This document shows, piece after piece, positions 1-7,997 of a DNA stretch of 64,000 bases (position 1 is its first letter; each line of letters begins with the position of its first letter). The DNA comes from JBEKYD01 sp052148435 (GTDB lineage Bacteria; Acidobacteriota; Terriglobia; Bryobacterales; Bryobacteraceae): assembly GCA_052148435.1 (NCBI GenBank), contig JBKQIF010000041.1, forward strand, positions 42,386 through 106,385, written 5' to 3'. A model generated the notes under the pieces. The model saw only the letters and a list, made by a program, of their open reading frames with translations. It ran no database searches and was not told the origin of the DNA. Made by a program: the position numbers and the translations under genes.

Positions 1-47
1 AGTAGAATAGCGGGATTCATGGGAAGGGGCAAGGCCTCGAGTCAGAG

Positions 48-70
48 CCGCGACCGTGAGGGAGCGGTTG
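48..70. repeat. GC-rich intergenic repeat fragment
   Basis: The stretch just 3' of the first gene carries gagccgcgaccgtgaggg followed by agcgg. The core gagccgcga recurs at the left edge of the two repeat copies near 10.39 and 33.64 kb. I recall this string as a common intergenic repeat in Solibacter-like genomes, but that is memory and not a search. It may be only a partial copy. Confidence 0.35.
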
Positions 71-94
71 CCGACGATAACTGCGCCCCTACCC

Positions 95-2281
95 TTACTT
101 CCCATCCACTACGCAGCGAAAGCCCAGCGTGGCGGCGCGGTCCTTCGATGGAGCCATCAGCAAGTACTTTCCGTGCTCGGTCAGCTTGTAAGTTGCCGGA
201 AAATACCAGATGGAATTCTGCGGCCGGTAGTAACTGCCTCCGCGCAGGATGCCCGCCCGCGTGTGAGTGTCCACAAACTCGTCGGTCCACTGCCAGACAT
301 TGCCGGACATGTCCATTACGCCGAACGGGCTCACTCCCTCGGGGTGAGAGGTGACATCGGCCGGACCGGTAAGATCGCGCCCCTGATCCGTCGCCGGGAC
401 AGCCGAATCCTTCCACGTGTTTCCCCACGGATATAACCGCCCATCCGTGCCCTGGGCCGCGTATTGCCATTCCCACTCGTGCGGCAACCGCTTGCCCGCC
501 CAACCGGCATAGGCGCGCGCATCTTCCAGCGACACCCAGGTGACCGGCTTATTCTCCCACCCAACCGGAGGCGCGCCGTTCTTCCAGTCTTTCAGAAAGT
601 TGCGGGCGTCCCGCGGTTTGTAACCGGAACCCGCCAGGAACTTACCGAACTCGGCATTGGTCACCGGGTACTTATCGATATAGAAGCTGTCGATCCGCAT
701 CACGTGTTCGTGCCCGCGGCGCGGCGAGTCTTCCCAGGGATACTGCACGTCCAGTCCCGCCCAGTTGGTGCCCTCAATTTCAATGCCCGTCACCTTGAAC
801 TGGAATTCGCCCGCCGGTATCTTCACCATGCCCTCGGGCGCGCTCGCGGGCACCCTGGTGCGCGGGCTATCGACGAGTTGCTGCGGCAGGAAATGCCACT
901 CGTGCGAGTAGGCGGCCAGCGGCGTCCGCGTCAGCTCGCTCATGCGCTTCATGTAACTATCCAGATCCTTGACGCGTGCATCGGAATCCAGCGCCAGCAC
1001 CGCCCCATAGCCATGGGCCTCGATGGAAAAAGACAGCACTGCCGCGCCGTTCCGCTCCACCGGCTTCAATTCGGTTCCGTTCCAGGCGTCATAGTAGCGG
1101 CGCCCGCTCGCGCCCGCGAGCGCGATCTGTTGCCCATTCACGTCGTATTCGTTCCGGTTGACGAACGTGTACAACGTGACGCCGCCGCCCGGGAACTTCG
1201 AGGCGAAGATGCCGTACTGCTTCACCGGCACGAACGGCTCCCAATCCTTGCTCGACAGCAGATCGGCGAAGCTGCGCTCCACGGTGGCCACGCGCCGCAG
1301 CGCTTCGGCGTCGCGATCGGTAATCTGATTCCAAATGCCCCAGATGTTCTCCCAACTGACGTAGCCCATTCCGTTGAAGAACGCGTGCTGCAAATCGTCG
1401 GTCTTGTCTCGCGCCCAGCGGTCGCAAATGTGCGACATGTGCCGCGGCTCCAGCCACTTCTGTTTACTCGCGGTGGGTTGAAACTGGAATGTCCAGTAAG
1501 CCCAGCTCTGGTTATTCCACATCAGTCCTTCGTCGGCTTGCGGAGCCCCCTCCGGCTCGAAGATCACCGGATGACCGGTCTGGTCCGACGCCCTCCGGTA
1601 CGCCCGCGGCAGGCCGGAAAACGTATCGCCATTCACTCCGTCCACGCCCATTTCCGCCATCAGTTGAGCGGTGGCGGCCCAGTGTGGCATACCCGGGTCG
1701 CGCGTGCCGTTGTCCCACGCCATGGTCGGGAACAGAACCCTGACGTTGCGCCGGTGAAAATCGGCGATCATCGCGCGCACGGCCTCGATGCCGCCGGGAA
1801 GGTCGCGCGCCAGGTCCCATTGGTTGCGGTTATCGATGCCGATGTTCGGATACACCGGCCACAGCAGCACGCTATCGATCCCGCCGTAGCGCTTCTCGAG
1901 ATCGTCCAGATATTTGTCCACCGTCCAACGACCGGTGGCGGCATCGAACAAGGTCCGCTCTTCCACCATCACCTGCGGCGAAATGAAGTTACGCTGGGTC
2001 CACTGAAACTCCGGCCGGCGGTACTCGGCGTCGTCGTACCCCATGCGCGTCAGCCGCTCCGCGCGCCACGCTTTCAGGTCGCGAAGCCAGGCATCGTGGT
2101 CCGCATTCGGGTCGCCTTTGAACTGCATCATCTCCTGGTACCAGTCCTGCTGTGCGGCGAACTGGCCGGGCCCGGGGATCTGGTTCCCCCGCGGTTGGTG
2201 CTGCATGTCCTGTGCCAGGGACAAAGCGCATCCAAGAACGGCGATCACGATTGCGCCGCGGACGACGGACTCCTGGTTCAC
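95..2281 (-). CDS. secreted glycosidase-like TIM-barrel / SUMF1-domain fusion protein
   Basis: About 728 aa. A GTG start at 2281 is preferred because GGAG sits eight bases upstream and a signal peptide (AIVIAVLGCALSLAQ) follows at once; the longer open frame would need a TTG inside a hairpin. Residues about 90-440 look like a glycoside-hydrolase TIM barrel (DSVLLWPVYPNIG, VRVLFPTMAWDNG, GVDGVNGDTFSG) with a beta-rich tail. Residues about 500-728 are a formylglycine-generating-enzyme (SUMF1) fold: MVKIPAGEF, DKYPVTNAEF, GKRLPHEWEWQYAA, YPWGN, MSGNVWQWT, ILRGGSYY, LGFRCV. The Cys pair that real sulfatase-activating enzymes carry after GGS is absent (GGSYYRPQNSIWYF), so formylglycine formation is unlikely and the domain is probably binding or structural. 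The substrate is unknown. Two LacI-type palindromes lie just upstream. Confidence 0.8.
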   Translation of the reverse strand: MNQESVVRGAIVIAVLGCALSLAQDMQHQPRGNQIPGPGQFAAQQDWYQEMMQFKGDPNADHDAWLRDLKAWRAERLTRMGYDDAEYRRPEFQWTQRNFISPQVMVEERTLFDAATGRWTVDKYLDDLEKRYGGIDSVLLWPVYPNIGIDNRNQWDLARDLPGGIEAVRAMIADFHRRNVRVLFPTMAWDNGTRDPGMPHWAATAQLMAEMGVDGVNGDTFSGLPRAYRRASDQTGHPVIFEPEGAPQADEGLMWNNQSWAYWTFQFQPTASKQKWLEPRHMSHICDRWARDKTDDLQHAFFNGMGYVSWENIWGIWNQITDRDAEALRRVATVERSFADLLSSKDWEPFVPVKQYGIFASKFPGGGVTLYTFVNRNEYDVNGQQIALAGASGRRYYDAWNGTELKPVERNGAAVLSFSIEAHGYGAVLALDSDARVKDLDSYMKRMSELTRTPLAAYSHEWHFLPQQLVDSPRTRVPASAPEGMVKIPAGEFQFKVTGIEIEGTNWAGLDVQYPWEDSPRRGHEHVMRIDSFYIDKYPVTNAEFGKFLAGSGYKPRDARNFLKDWKNGAPPVGWENKPVTWVSLEDARAYAGWAGKRLPHEWEWQYAAQGTDGRLYPWGNTWKDSAVPATDQGRDLTGPADVTSHPEGVSPFGVMDMSGNVWQWTDEFVDTHTRAGILRGGSYYRPQNSIWYFPATYKLTEHGKYLLMAPSKDRAATLGFRCVVDGK

Positions 2282-2293
2282 GATAGCTTCTCC

Positions 2294-2340
2294 TTGAATC
2301 GATTCCACATCCGTTATCAAGGATAACGGAATCGATTCAA
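2294..2340 (-). promoter_or_regulatory. paired LacI-family operator-like palindromes
   Basis: TTGAATCGATTCCA at 2294-2307 and GGAATCGATTCAA at 2328-2340 are two near-identical palindromes with the central CG typical of LacI-family operators. Between them ccgttatc and gataacgg (2311-2329) form a further inverted repeat with a 3-base loop. The sites lie 13-60 bases upstream of the GTG of the glycosidase/SUMF1 gene, where a repressor would act. No LacI-type regulator is encoded in the window. Confidence 0.5.
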
Positions 2341-2506
2341 CGAAAGCTTGCTCCTTCGCGAGGATCGGCTATTGGCTCAGGCGCCGCCGTCTGATGGGCA
2401 AATGTGGCGCGCGCACTCGTGCGTGCCGCGTCGAGTAAAGACCTGACGCGACACGCAGGAGGGCGTGCGCCACGGCGGCTTATGTGAAATTGATTTGCGC
2501 CGTTCC

Positions 2507-3280
2507 TTAGCGAGGCGGACTGGCGCCGGCAACGCTCACCGGTACAGCGGCGGCTAGAAATGGCTCGACATTGGCGTTCACGGGCTGGGCCTCGTTCCAG
2601 CTCGGCCGAAACTCCATGCCGAGGCCCGCGTACTTGCCCCCGGCGGCGCGATTATACGGCAGCAAATCCACTCGGACGAGGCCCGGAAGCGATCTGGCGA
2701 TGCCGGCAATGGCGCGAAGATTGGCATCGGTGTCGGTGACTCCCGGCACCAGCGGAACCCTCATCACATAGGGCACATTCATCGAGCTCAGCACACGCAA
2801 GTTGGCCAGGATCGGCGCGTTGTCGACGCCCGTATAGCGAATATGCGTCTCCCGGTCGACCAGCTTGAGGTCGAAGTACACGAGGTGCGATTTGCCCGCG
2901 ACCCGCCGGAACGCGGACTCCGTTGCGTAGCCGGCAGTGTCCAGTACCACGTGCACATTCGAGAGACGGTCGATGATATCTTCTACGAACGGCGCTTGCA
3001 GAAGCGGCTCACCGCCCGAGAATGTCACGCCTCCGCCGTTCGAGCGAAGAATGGCGGCCTGGCGGTTCAAGATCGCCGCGACCTCTTCGGCGGTGTAGCG
3101 GCGGCCGACGGTCCTTTCCCCCCGGGCCGTCCGCATCGCCTGCCGCTCCCCGGAAAGACCCTCCGGGTTGTGGCACCAGACGCACCGCAGCACGCATCCT
3201 TTCAGGAATACAGTCGTGCGCACGCCGGGGCCGTCATGAGTCGTGAACTCTCGTATTTCGTGGATGACTCCGGAAATCAC
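2507..3280 (-). CDS. glycyl-radical enzyme activating protein (radical SAM)
   Basis: 257 aa. It uses S-adenosylmethionine and a 4Fe-4S cluster to put the glycyl radical on its partner enzyme. The cluster motif is C29-VLR-C33-VW-C36 inside FLKGCVLRCVWCHNPEG. FSGGEPLLQ is the SAM-binding GGE motif, and YFDLKLVD is typical of activases. There is no extra ferredoxin-like Cys insert between the cluster motif and the GGE motif, so it is the short, PFL-activase-like form rather than the longer GRE activases. It starts with GTG six bases after the stop of the glycyl-radical enzyme, so the two are surely co-transcribed. The partner decides the pathway. Confidence 0.9.
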   Translation of the reverse strand: MISGVIHEIREFTTHDGPGVRTTVFLKGCVLRCVWCHNPEGLSGERQAMRTARGERTVGRRYTAEEVAAILNRQAAILRSNGGGVTFSGGEPLLQAPFVEDIIDRLSNVHVVLDTAGYATESAFRRVAGKSHLVYFDLKLVDRETHIRYTGVDNAPILANLRVLSSMNVPYVMRVPLVPGVTDTDANLRAIAGIARSLPGLVRVDLLPYNRAAGGKYAGLGMEFRPSWNEAQPVNANVEPFLAAAVPVSVAGASPPR

Positions 3281-3286
3281 GGGTTC

Positions 3287-5422
3287 TCACAGTCCGTACA
3301 GTTGGCGCGCCACAACGTGATCCTGGTACTCGGGCGCCAGTTCGCAGAAGTAACCGCTCCAACCCCAGACGCGCACGATGAGATTCCGATACAGCTCCGG
3401 ATGGCGCTTGGCCTCCAGCAGTTTCTCGGCATTCAGGGCGTTGAGCTGGAGTTGCTGGCAGCCGAGTTGCGCAAACGTCCGCACCAGCATGGCGCATTTT
3501 GCGATCGAGTCCTCGTCGCGGAAAGCCAGGTCCGAAAGTTCCATAGTGATAGGGCCGCCGTTGCAGATTCGTTGATAGTCGATCCGGCTGAAGGCCTGAA
3601 GCACGCTGATCGGCCCGCGAATGGCTGCATTCGGCGACGGCGCCAGGTTGGCGCTGAAGAATTCGCCCCGCTTGCGGCCTTCGGCCGTTGCGCCGATAGG
3701 GGGCTCGGCATCGCCCGGCTCTCCACGGGCGAGCCAAATGTAATACATGGCGGAGCCGGTGCCCGGCCGCATCTTCCCGCCGCGGCCGTTGTCTTCGATG
3801 GCTTCACACGCCTCGGCAACGAACTCGAAAAGCCGGACCATCAACTGGTTGGCCTCCTCGTCATTGCCGGCCTTCGGCGCGTCCTCCGTGAGTTTCCGGA
3901 GGAGCGGTTCATAGTTCTCGAAGTTGTGGTCGAGAGCGTCCAACAGTTCACCAGCGGATACCGAGCGCTCTTCAAAAACGAAGCGTTTGACTGCCGCGAG
4001 CGCATCCGCCGCGTTGGCCGAAGCGGCCGCATGCAGGCCGAAGTTGTTGTACTTCAGCCCGCGGGAAAGGTCGCGGCCGTTTTCGAGGCAACCCTCCATG
4101 AGCACGGAGTAATACGGAGCGGGGGGCAAGAGCAAGCGCCGGTATTTTTCGGCAAGCTCGAAGACCCGCGCCCGAATGTTCTCAGCGGTACGGCGGAGTA
4201 TCGCTTCGAACCCCTCGCCCGATGACAACCCAACACGGATGGCTTTGTCGGCGGCGAGCGGGAGGGAAACCGCGCCAGTGTTGACCACCTCCATCCCTTT
4301 ACCCGGAATGATGAATTCCCAACAGGCCGCTACCGTGTAGTCGCGCGCATCCTCGAGGGCGTAGCCGTGTTTCACCAGGGCGGGGATTACCACATCGTCA
4401 TTGGAATACTGCGGAAATCCCAGCCCGTTGCGGGTGAGTTCGGCTGCAAGACGGAGCAGAGACAAATCCGTTTCCGGGCAGATTCGCAAATTGATCTTTG
4501 GGTCGATCATGTTGGTGTAAAGTGCAACGCGGATGGCCATTGCCGTCAGCTCGTTTACCGCGGAGCTTCCGTCGGGCCGGACCCCGCCCAGCATGATCGT
4601 CTGGCCGTTGTCCCCCTGCTGGACGCCGGGATAGAGATCGCTATCTTTGTTCAAGGAGATGAAGAACTCCGCCAGGAGTTCTTCGGCGGCGCCCAAAGTA
4701 ATTCGACCCGATTCAAGGTCGCGCTGGAGATATGGCCGCATGTATTGGTCGAAGCGGCCGAGACCGACGTGATAGTGCCCTTCCAGCCAAACCATCGCGT
4801 GCAAGATGCGCAAAGCCTGAAGCGCCTCGTGGAACGTGGCGGGCGCCCGGCCTGGCACCTTGTCGAGTATTGCGGCGACGCCGGCGAGCCCCATCTTACG
4901 CGTTGTCTCCGCGTATCTGTGGACGAGCGCCAGCACGGCGTCGATGGTCTCGACCGAGGATTCGAGGAATTCCAGCGCGCGCTCATCGTGTCGCAGGCGG
5001 GATGCCGTCTCCGCCGCGATGCGTTTCCGTTCCAGCAGGCCCTGGCTGAGGACGAATCCCCAATCGGCGCAAATGTTGCTGATCGGACCCAGTTCGTGAA
5101 GCGTCCTGTCACTGGTCAGGGTCTTCCACTCGTCGTCGCGGTAGACTCGCGGGATTCCGGGCGTGGTGCGGGTGAAGACGATCCTCTCGTCGGGCAAGAC
5201 GACCGGATTCTCGGCTTCGCAGACGCGCCGGAACGCGCGGGCGACACGCCTGGGCCACGACAACCCTTCAGACTCACACTCCGGCAGCACGTCGGGCGAC
5301 TCAGCCGAGCGGTGAAGTTTGTGCTCGCCGTTCCGGATGCGGTTCCTCATGGAATCGAGGCGGCCGGTTGAAAAAGAACAGGCGCGGTCGAGAAAGTTGG
5401 GAGCGAGTTCGGTTGCAATCAT
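3287..5422 (-). CDS. glycyl-radical enzyme (pyruvate formate-lyase / diol dehydratase superfamily)
   Basis: 711 aa, shorter than most family members (about 760-850). The C-terminal radical loop reads RVWGWSGYF with G687 as the radical site. The thiyl site is in AACWEFIIPGKG: C367 with E369, the Cys-x-Glu arrangement of dehydratases and C-C/C-N lyases of the diol-dehydratase/CutC branch. Pyruvate formate-lyase itself has two adjacent Cys, so a PFL function is unlikely. Which substrate is cleaved cannot be read from the sequence. No microcompartment, aldehyde dehydrogenase or transporter gene adjoins it. It is first in a two-gene operon with its activase. Such enzymes are destroyed by oxygen, so it implies anaerobic episodes. 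Confidence 0.88.
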   Translation of the reverse strand: MIATELAPNFLDRACSFSTGRLDSMRNRIRNGEHKLHRSAESPDVLPECESEGLSWPRRVARAFRRVCEAENPVVLPDERIVFTRTTPGIPRVYRDDEWKTLTSDRTLHELGPISNICADWGFVLSQGLLERKRIAAETASRLRHDERALEFLESSVETIDAVLALVHRYAETTRKMGLAGVAAILDKVPGRAPATFHEALQALRILHAMVWLEGHYHVGLGRFDQYMRPYLQRDLESGRITLGAAEELLAEFFISLNKDSDLYPGVQQGDNGQTIMLGGVRPDGSSAVNELTAMAIRVALYTNMIDPKINLRICPETDLSLLRLAAELTRNGLGFPQYSNDDVVIPALVKHGYALEDARDYTVAACWEFIIPGKGMEVVNTGAVSLPLAADKAIRVGLSSGEGFEAILRRTAENIRARVFELAEKYRRLLLPPAPYYSVLMEGCLENGRDLSRGLKYNNFGLHAAASANAADALAAVKRFVFEERSVSAGELLDALDHNFENYEPLLRKLTEDAPKAGNDEEANQLMVRLFEFVAEACEAIEDNGRGGKMRPGTGSAMYYIWLARGEPGDAEPPIGATAEGRKRGEFFSANLAPSPNAAIRGPISVLQAFSRIDYQRICNGGPITMELSDLAFRDEDSIAKCAMLVRTFAQLGCQQLQLNALNAEKLLEAKRHPELYRNLIVRVWGWSGYFCELAPEYQDHVVARQLYGL

Positions 5423-5715
5423 GAGCCACCTTCACTGACCATATATTATAGATTCTTCTCGCACGACGCGTTCCCGTAGTCGATCTGCCACCATGGCGCA
5501 CGCACTTTTCGGTGCCGCATCGAGTCTCTACTCGACGCTTCCGCGACCGTGGCAGCGGGCGTCGAAGAGTGCGCCACATTTGCCGGTCGGGGGATGTGAG
5601 TTGTTCTTGCGTCGGCCTAACGGGTCGATTGGCCAAAGCGGGAGCGTTACAAACAACGAGGATGCTTGCGGACGAGTGTCCCCCGACTCATCTTTACGCA
5701 AGGGAAGCGCGTGCT
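5423..5715. other. intergenic region without recognised gene
   Basis: The 293 bases upstream of the glycyl-radical enzyme should hold its promoter. A short AT-rich patch (atatattatagattc, near 5441) is a plausible -10 area on either strand but no clear -35 partner was found. A GC-rich section near 5510-5560 has the imperfect inverted pair cgagtctctactcg. No convincing open frame lies here. Confidence 0.3.
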
Positions 5716-5895
5716 TCACCGAATCAGCCGAACCAGTCCGTAACACACCAGGCAAATCCAGAAGTCGACCGCCAGTCCCCAATCGATCTGGTAGATGTCG
5801 TGTTGAGCGCGCGGTGGGAGGTATCGCTCAACGCCGAAGTAAATTGCATTTCCGGCCAGCACGGCAACCAGGGATTGCCAGAACCGCCGTTTCAT
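5716..5895 (-). CDS. small two-helix membrane protein
   Basis: 59 aa from the ATG at 5895 (MKRRFWQSLVAVLAG...). The longer frame upstream of this Met has coding-unlike composition. Two hydrophobic helices are visible, about residues 5-20 (WQSLVAVLAGNAIYFGV) and 38-57 (GLAVDFWICLVCYGLVRL), with a short charged, Pro-rich loop between. The pattern resembles short membrane proteins I recall in other acidobacterial genomes; no function is known to me. It is a single gene next to degraded sequence. Confidence 0.55.
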   Translation of the reverse strand: MKRRFWQSLVAVLAGNAIYFGVERYLPPRAQHDIYQIDWGLAVDFWICLVCYGLVRLIR

Positions 5896-6001
5896 GAAGC
5901 CCGGTTCTCCAGCCGCGTGGCGATGATGAAGTTCACCGGCTTCAGAGTAGCATTTTGCCGGAGGCGGCTGCCGAGTGGGGCGGGCCTGCATGAGGATGCA
6001 C

Positions 6002-6211
6002 CAGCGCTGCAGAGAAGAGGTCGATCACGCCCCCGGCGCCGATCGCCTTCGAGACGATCTGCCGGATGGCGTGGTCCAGTTCCTCTTCGGCCTTGCCGGC
6101 GACGGCACTCGACTTGACGATGGCGGCCTTCACTACCTGGAAGAACGCCACGTCGTCGCGGATGCGGATCGCCGAGGGGCCATCCGTAACCAGCTTGGTC
6201 TTGGACAGTGA
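6002..6211 (-). pseudogene. relic of the 3' end of a type I restriction hsdR gene (DUF3387)
   Basis: An open frame here reads IRDDVAFFQVVKAAIVKSS, then EELDHAIRQIVSKAIGAGG and VIDLFSAA. This matches in order the C-terminal DUF3387-type region of HsdR, the translocase/nuclease subunit of type I restriction enzymes (established family pattern: RDDVxFFQAV...EELDxAIRQxVSxA...DxFxAAG). Homology stops at LFSAA; the usual GLxKPDISILSDEFL end is lost, and no helicase or nuclease domain, hsdM or hsdS is present. It is a dead fragment of a once larger restriction locus. Confidence 0.7.
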
Positions 6212-6291
6212 GATGAAAGTCCCCGAGAGACGGACACGGCGTCGGGAACAGTTCCCCACCGCGCTTACCATTTCAAGTTGTTAAACAGGGT

Positions 6292-6426
6292 TTACTGCTG
6301 ACGTTCTTCGAGCTTGGCGGCACGTTCGGACACTGCTTCCATTTCCACATCGATTGCACGAAGCGCCGCCGCGTGAGTACGTTGACGGGCCTCCGCGGGA
6401 GACGCCCACTTATGATACTCCGTCAG
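6292..6426 (-). pseudogene. possible 3' fragment of an unidentified gene
   Basis: On the minus strand a 44-codon open stretch ends in TAA at 6292-6294. It reads EYHKWASPAEARQRTHAAAL then RAIDVEMEAVSERAAKLEE, a coding-like, charged helical tail. No start codon with a ribosome site is seen and its upstream part is replaced by the truncated GH35-like gene on the other strand. It is most simply the leftover end of a gene whose front was lost. I cannot name the family. Confidence 0.25.
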
Positions 6427-7944
6427 TTACGTTGTTTCGACTCGTTCCAACTTCTAGTCCAGTTGCCCAAACCTCTGCTCAAACTTATGGTCTTCCTTTG
6501 GTTCGGCAGTTGGAAGAACGGGCTTTCCAGCTATGCCCCAACCTGGGTGAAGAAGGATTACACGCGCTTCCCGCGGATCAAGATCAAGGGCGGAAAGAGC
6601 ATCGAGTTGCTCAGCGCCCTCGGGGACGCCAGCCGTGATGCCGACGCGCGGGCCTACCGGGCGCTCATGCGGCACATCCACGAGGTGGACGGCCAGCGGC
6701 ACACGGTGGTGATGATGCAGGTGGAAAACGAAGTGGGCGTGCTGCGCGATTCCCGCGATCGGTCCCAGGCGGCCAACCAGGCATTCGCCGGACCTGTTCC
6801 ACGGGAACTGATGGGCTATCTCCAGGCGCACAAGGACTCGCTGGCGCCGGAATTCCGCGAAGTTTGGGCAGCCCATGGTTTCAAGACCTCCGGGACGTGG
6901 GAGGAGGTTTTCGGACCGGGAAAGCCCGACAGCGTCGACATGCCCATCCAGACGAACAGCCCGCCGCTCAGCCAGGAAGAGTACCAAACCGGTTGGCGGA
7001 AGCTGCACTGGCCGGTGGACGAGATCTTTATGGCATGGAACTACGCCCGCTACGTGAACAAGGTGATCGAGCAGGGCAAGGCGGAGTACAACATCCCAAT
7101 GTACGCGAACGCCTGGTTGCAGCAACCGAACATGGCGTGGCCCGGAACCTACCCGAGCGGCGGCCCGCTGCCACAGGTGCACGACGTGTGGCGCGCCGGC
7201 GCGCCGGCGGCGGACATCCTTGCGCCGGATCTCTATCTGCAGTACTTTGACGAGGTCGCCGGAAGGTTCACGCGCAATGGCAATCCGCTATTCATTCCCG
7301 AAACCAGCGCCAACCCGGCAAATGCGTTCCTGGCTTTTGGAAAGTACAACGCCATCGGATTTTCGCCGTTCGGCATCGAGCGAAGCGTGGGACCGGACAC
7401 CGATTTGGCCGCCGCCTACCGCGTCATTTCACAGATGTCTCCCGCGATCCTGGCGCAGCAGGGCAAGGACACGATCGCAACCGTTCGAATGAACCAGGGC
7501 GATGCGCCGGTGAAGATCGAGTTGGGCAACTACACGCTCAGCCTGAGCTATGTGGGCAGGGGCCGAATTCCGATTGCGCCGCAGCCGGCCGCTCCGGCGG
7601 GCCAACCGCGGCAGGTGGCGCAACCGGCGGAGACGCAGGGCCAAGCGGGAGGCAGGGGCGCGCAAGGCGGACAGCAGGCACCGCCGCAAGCCAACGCGAT
7701 TCTGGTGGCCTCGGCGCCGGACGAGTTCTTCCTGTGCGCCGCCGCGGGCGGGTTGCGGATCGCATTCTCGCCCAACACGCCCGGGCCGGCGACGGTGGGG
7801 CTCGGCGACATCGAGGAAGGCAGGTTTGTGGATGGCAAGTGGGTGGTGGTCCGCCAGTTGGGTGGCGACGACACAGGGCAGGGCGAGATCCTCAGCCTGC
7901 GTGCAAATACCGTGATGCGAGTGACGGTCTACCGGTACGAGTAG
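6373..7944 (+). CDS. 5'-truncated GH35-like beta-galactosidase family protein (DUF5597 type)
   Basis: Up to 523 aa, but recognisable homology begins only near residue 37 (LKLMVFLWFGSWKNG, about base 6481). From there it follows the GH35-like/DUF5597 pattern closely: SSYAPTWVKKDY, VVMMQVENEVGVL (acid/base Glu119 in the NE motif), then LFIPETSAN (nucleophile Glu309), then a beta-rich C-terminal domain with a low-complexity AQPAGQ-like linker near residues 400-445. The first strands and helices of the barrel and any signal peptide are missing, and the first 36 codons look like random sequence. The protein is probably inactive, or it has been rebuilt on a chance start. Upstream lie the hsdR relic and another fragment, so the front was probably lost in the same rearrangement. 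Confidence 0.7.
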   Translation: MSTLTGLRGRRPLMILRQLRCFDSFQLLVQLPKPLLKLMVFLWFGSWKNGLSSYAPTWVKKDYTRFPRIKIKGGKSIELLSALGDASRDADARAYRALMRHIHEVDGQRHTVVMMQVENEVGVLRDSRDRSQAANQAFAGPVPRELMGYLQAHKDSLAPEFREVWAAHGFKTSGTWEEVFGPGKPDSVDMPIQTNSPPLSQEEYQTGWRKLHWPVDEIFMAWNYARYVNKVIEQGKAEYNIPMYANAWLQQPNMAWPGTYPSGGPLPQVHDVWRAGAPAADILAPDLYLQYFDEVAGRFTRNGNPLFIPETSANPANAFLAFGKYNAIGFSPFGIERSVGPDTDLAAAYRVISQMSPAILAQQGKDTIATVRMNQGDAPVKIELGNYTLSLSYVGRGRIPIAPQPAAPAGQPRQVAQPAETQGQAGGRGAQGGQQAPPQANAILVASAPDEFFLCAAAGGLRIAFSPNTPGPATVGLGDIEEGRFVDGKWVVVRQLGGDDTGQGEILSLRANTVMRVTVYRYE

Positions 7945-7997
7945 ACCGAAGACCGAGAGGAATGCTTTGATCTCCAACCCGGAAAGCGGTCGCTCGG

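Noticed and set aside
464..2326. 620-aa plus-strand frame opposite the glycosidase/SUMF1 gene
   Set aside because: Shadow caused by high GC; His/Arg/Val-rich text without motifs.
3287..5422. Calling the glycyl-radical enzyme pyruvate formate-lyase
   Set aside because: It lacks the adjacent Cys-Cys pair of PFL and has the Cys-x-Glu motif of dehydratase-type relatives.
7561..7700. Low-complexity Gln/Ala/Gly repeat in the GH35-like gene as a possible phase-variable tract
   Set aside because: Codons vary and no simple nucleotide repeat unit is present; it is just a linker.
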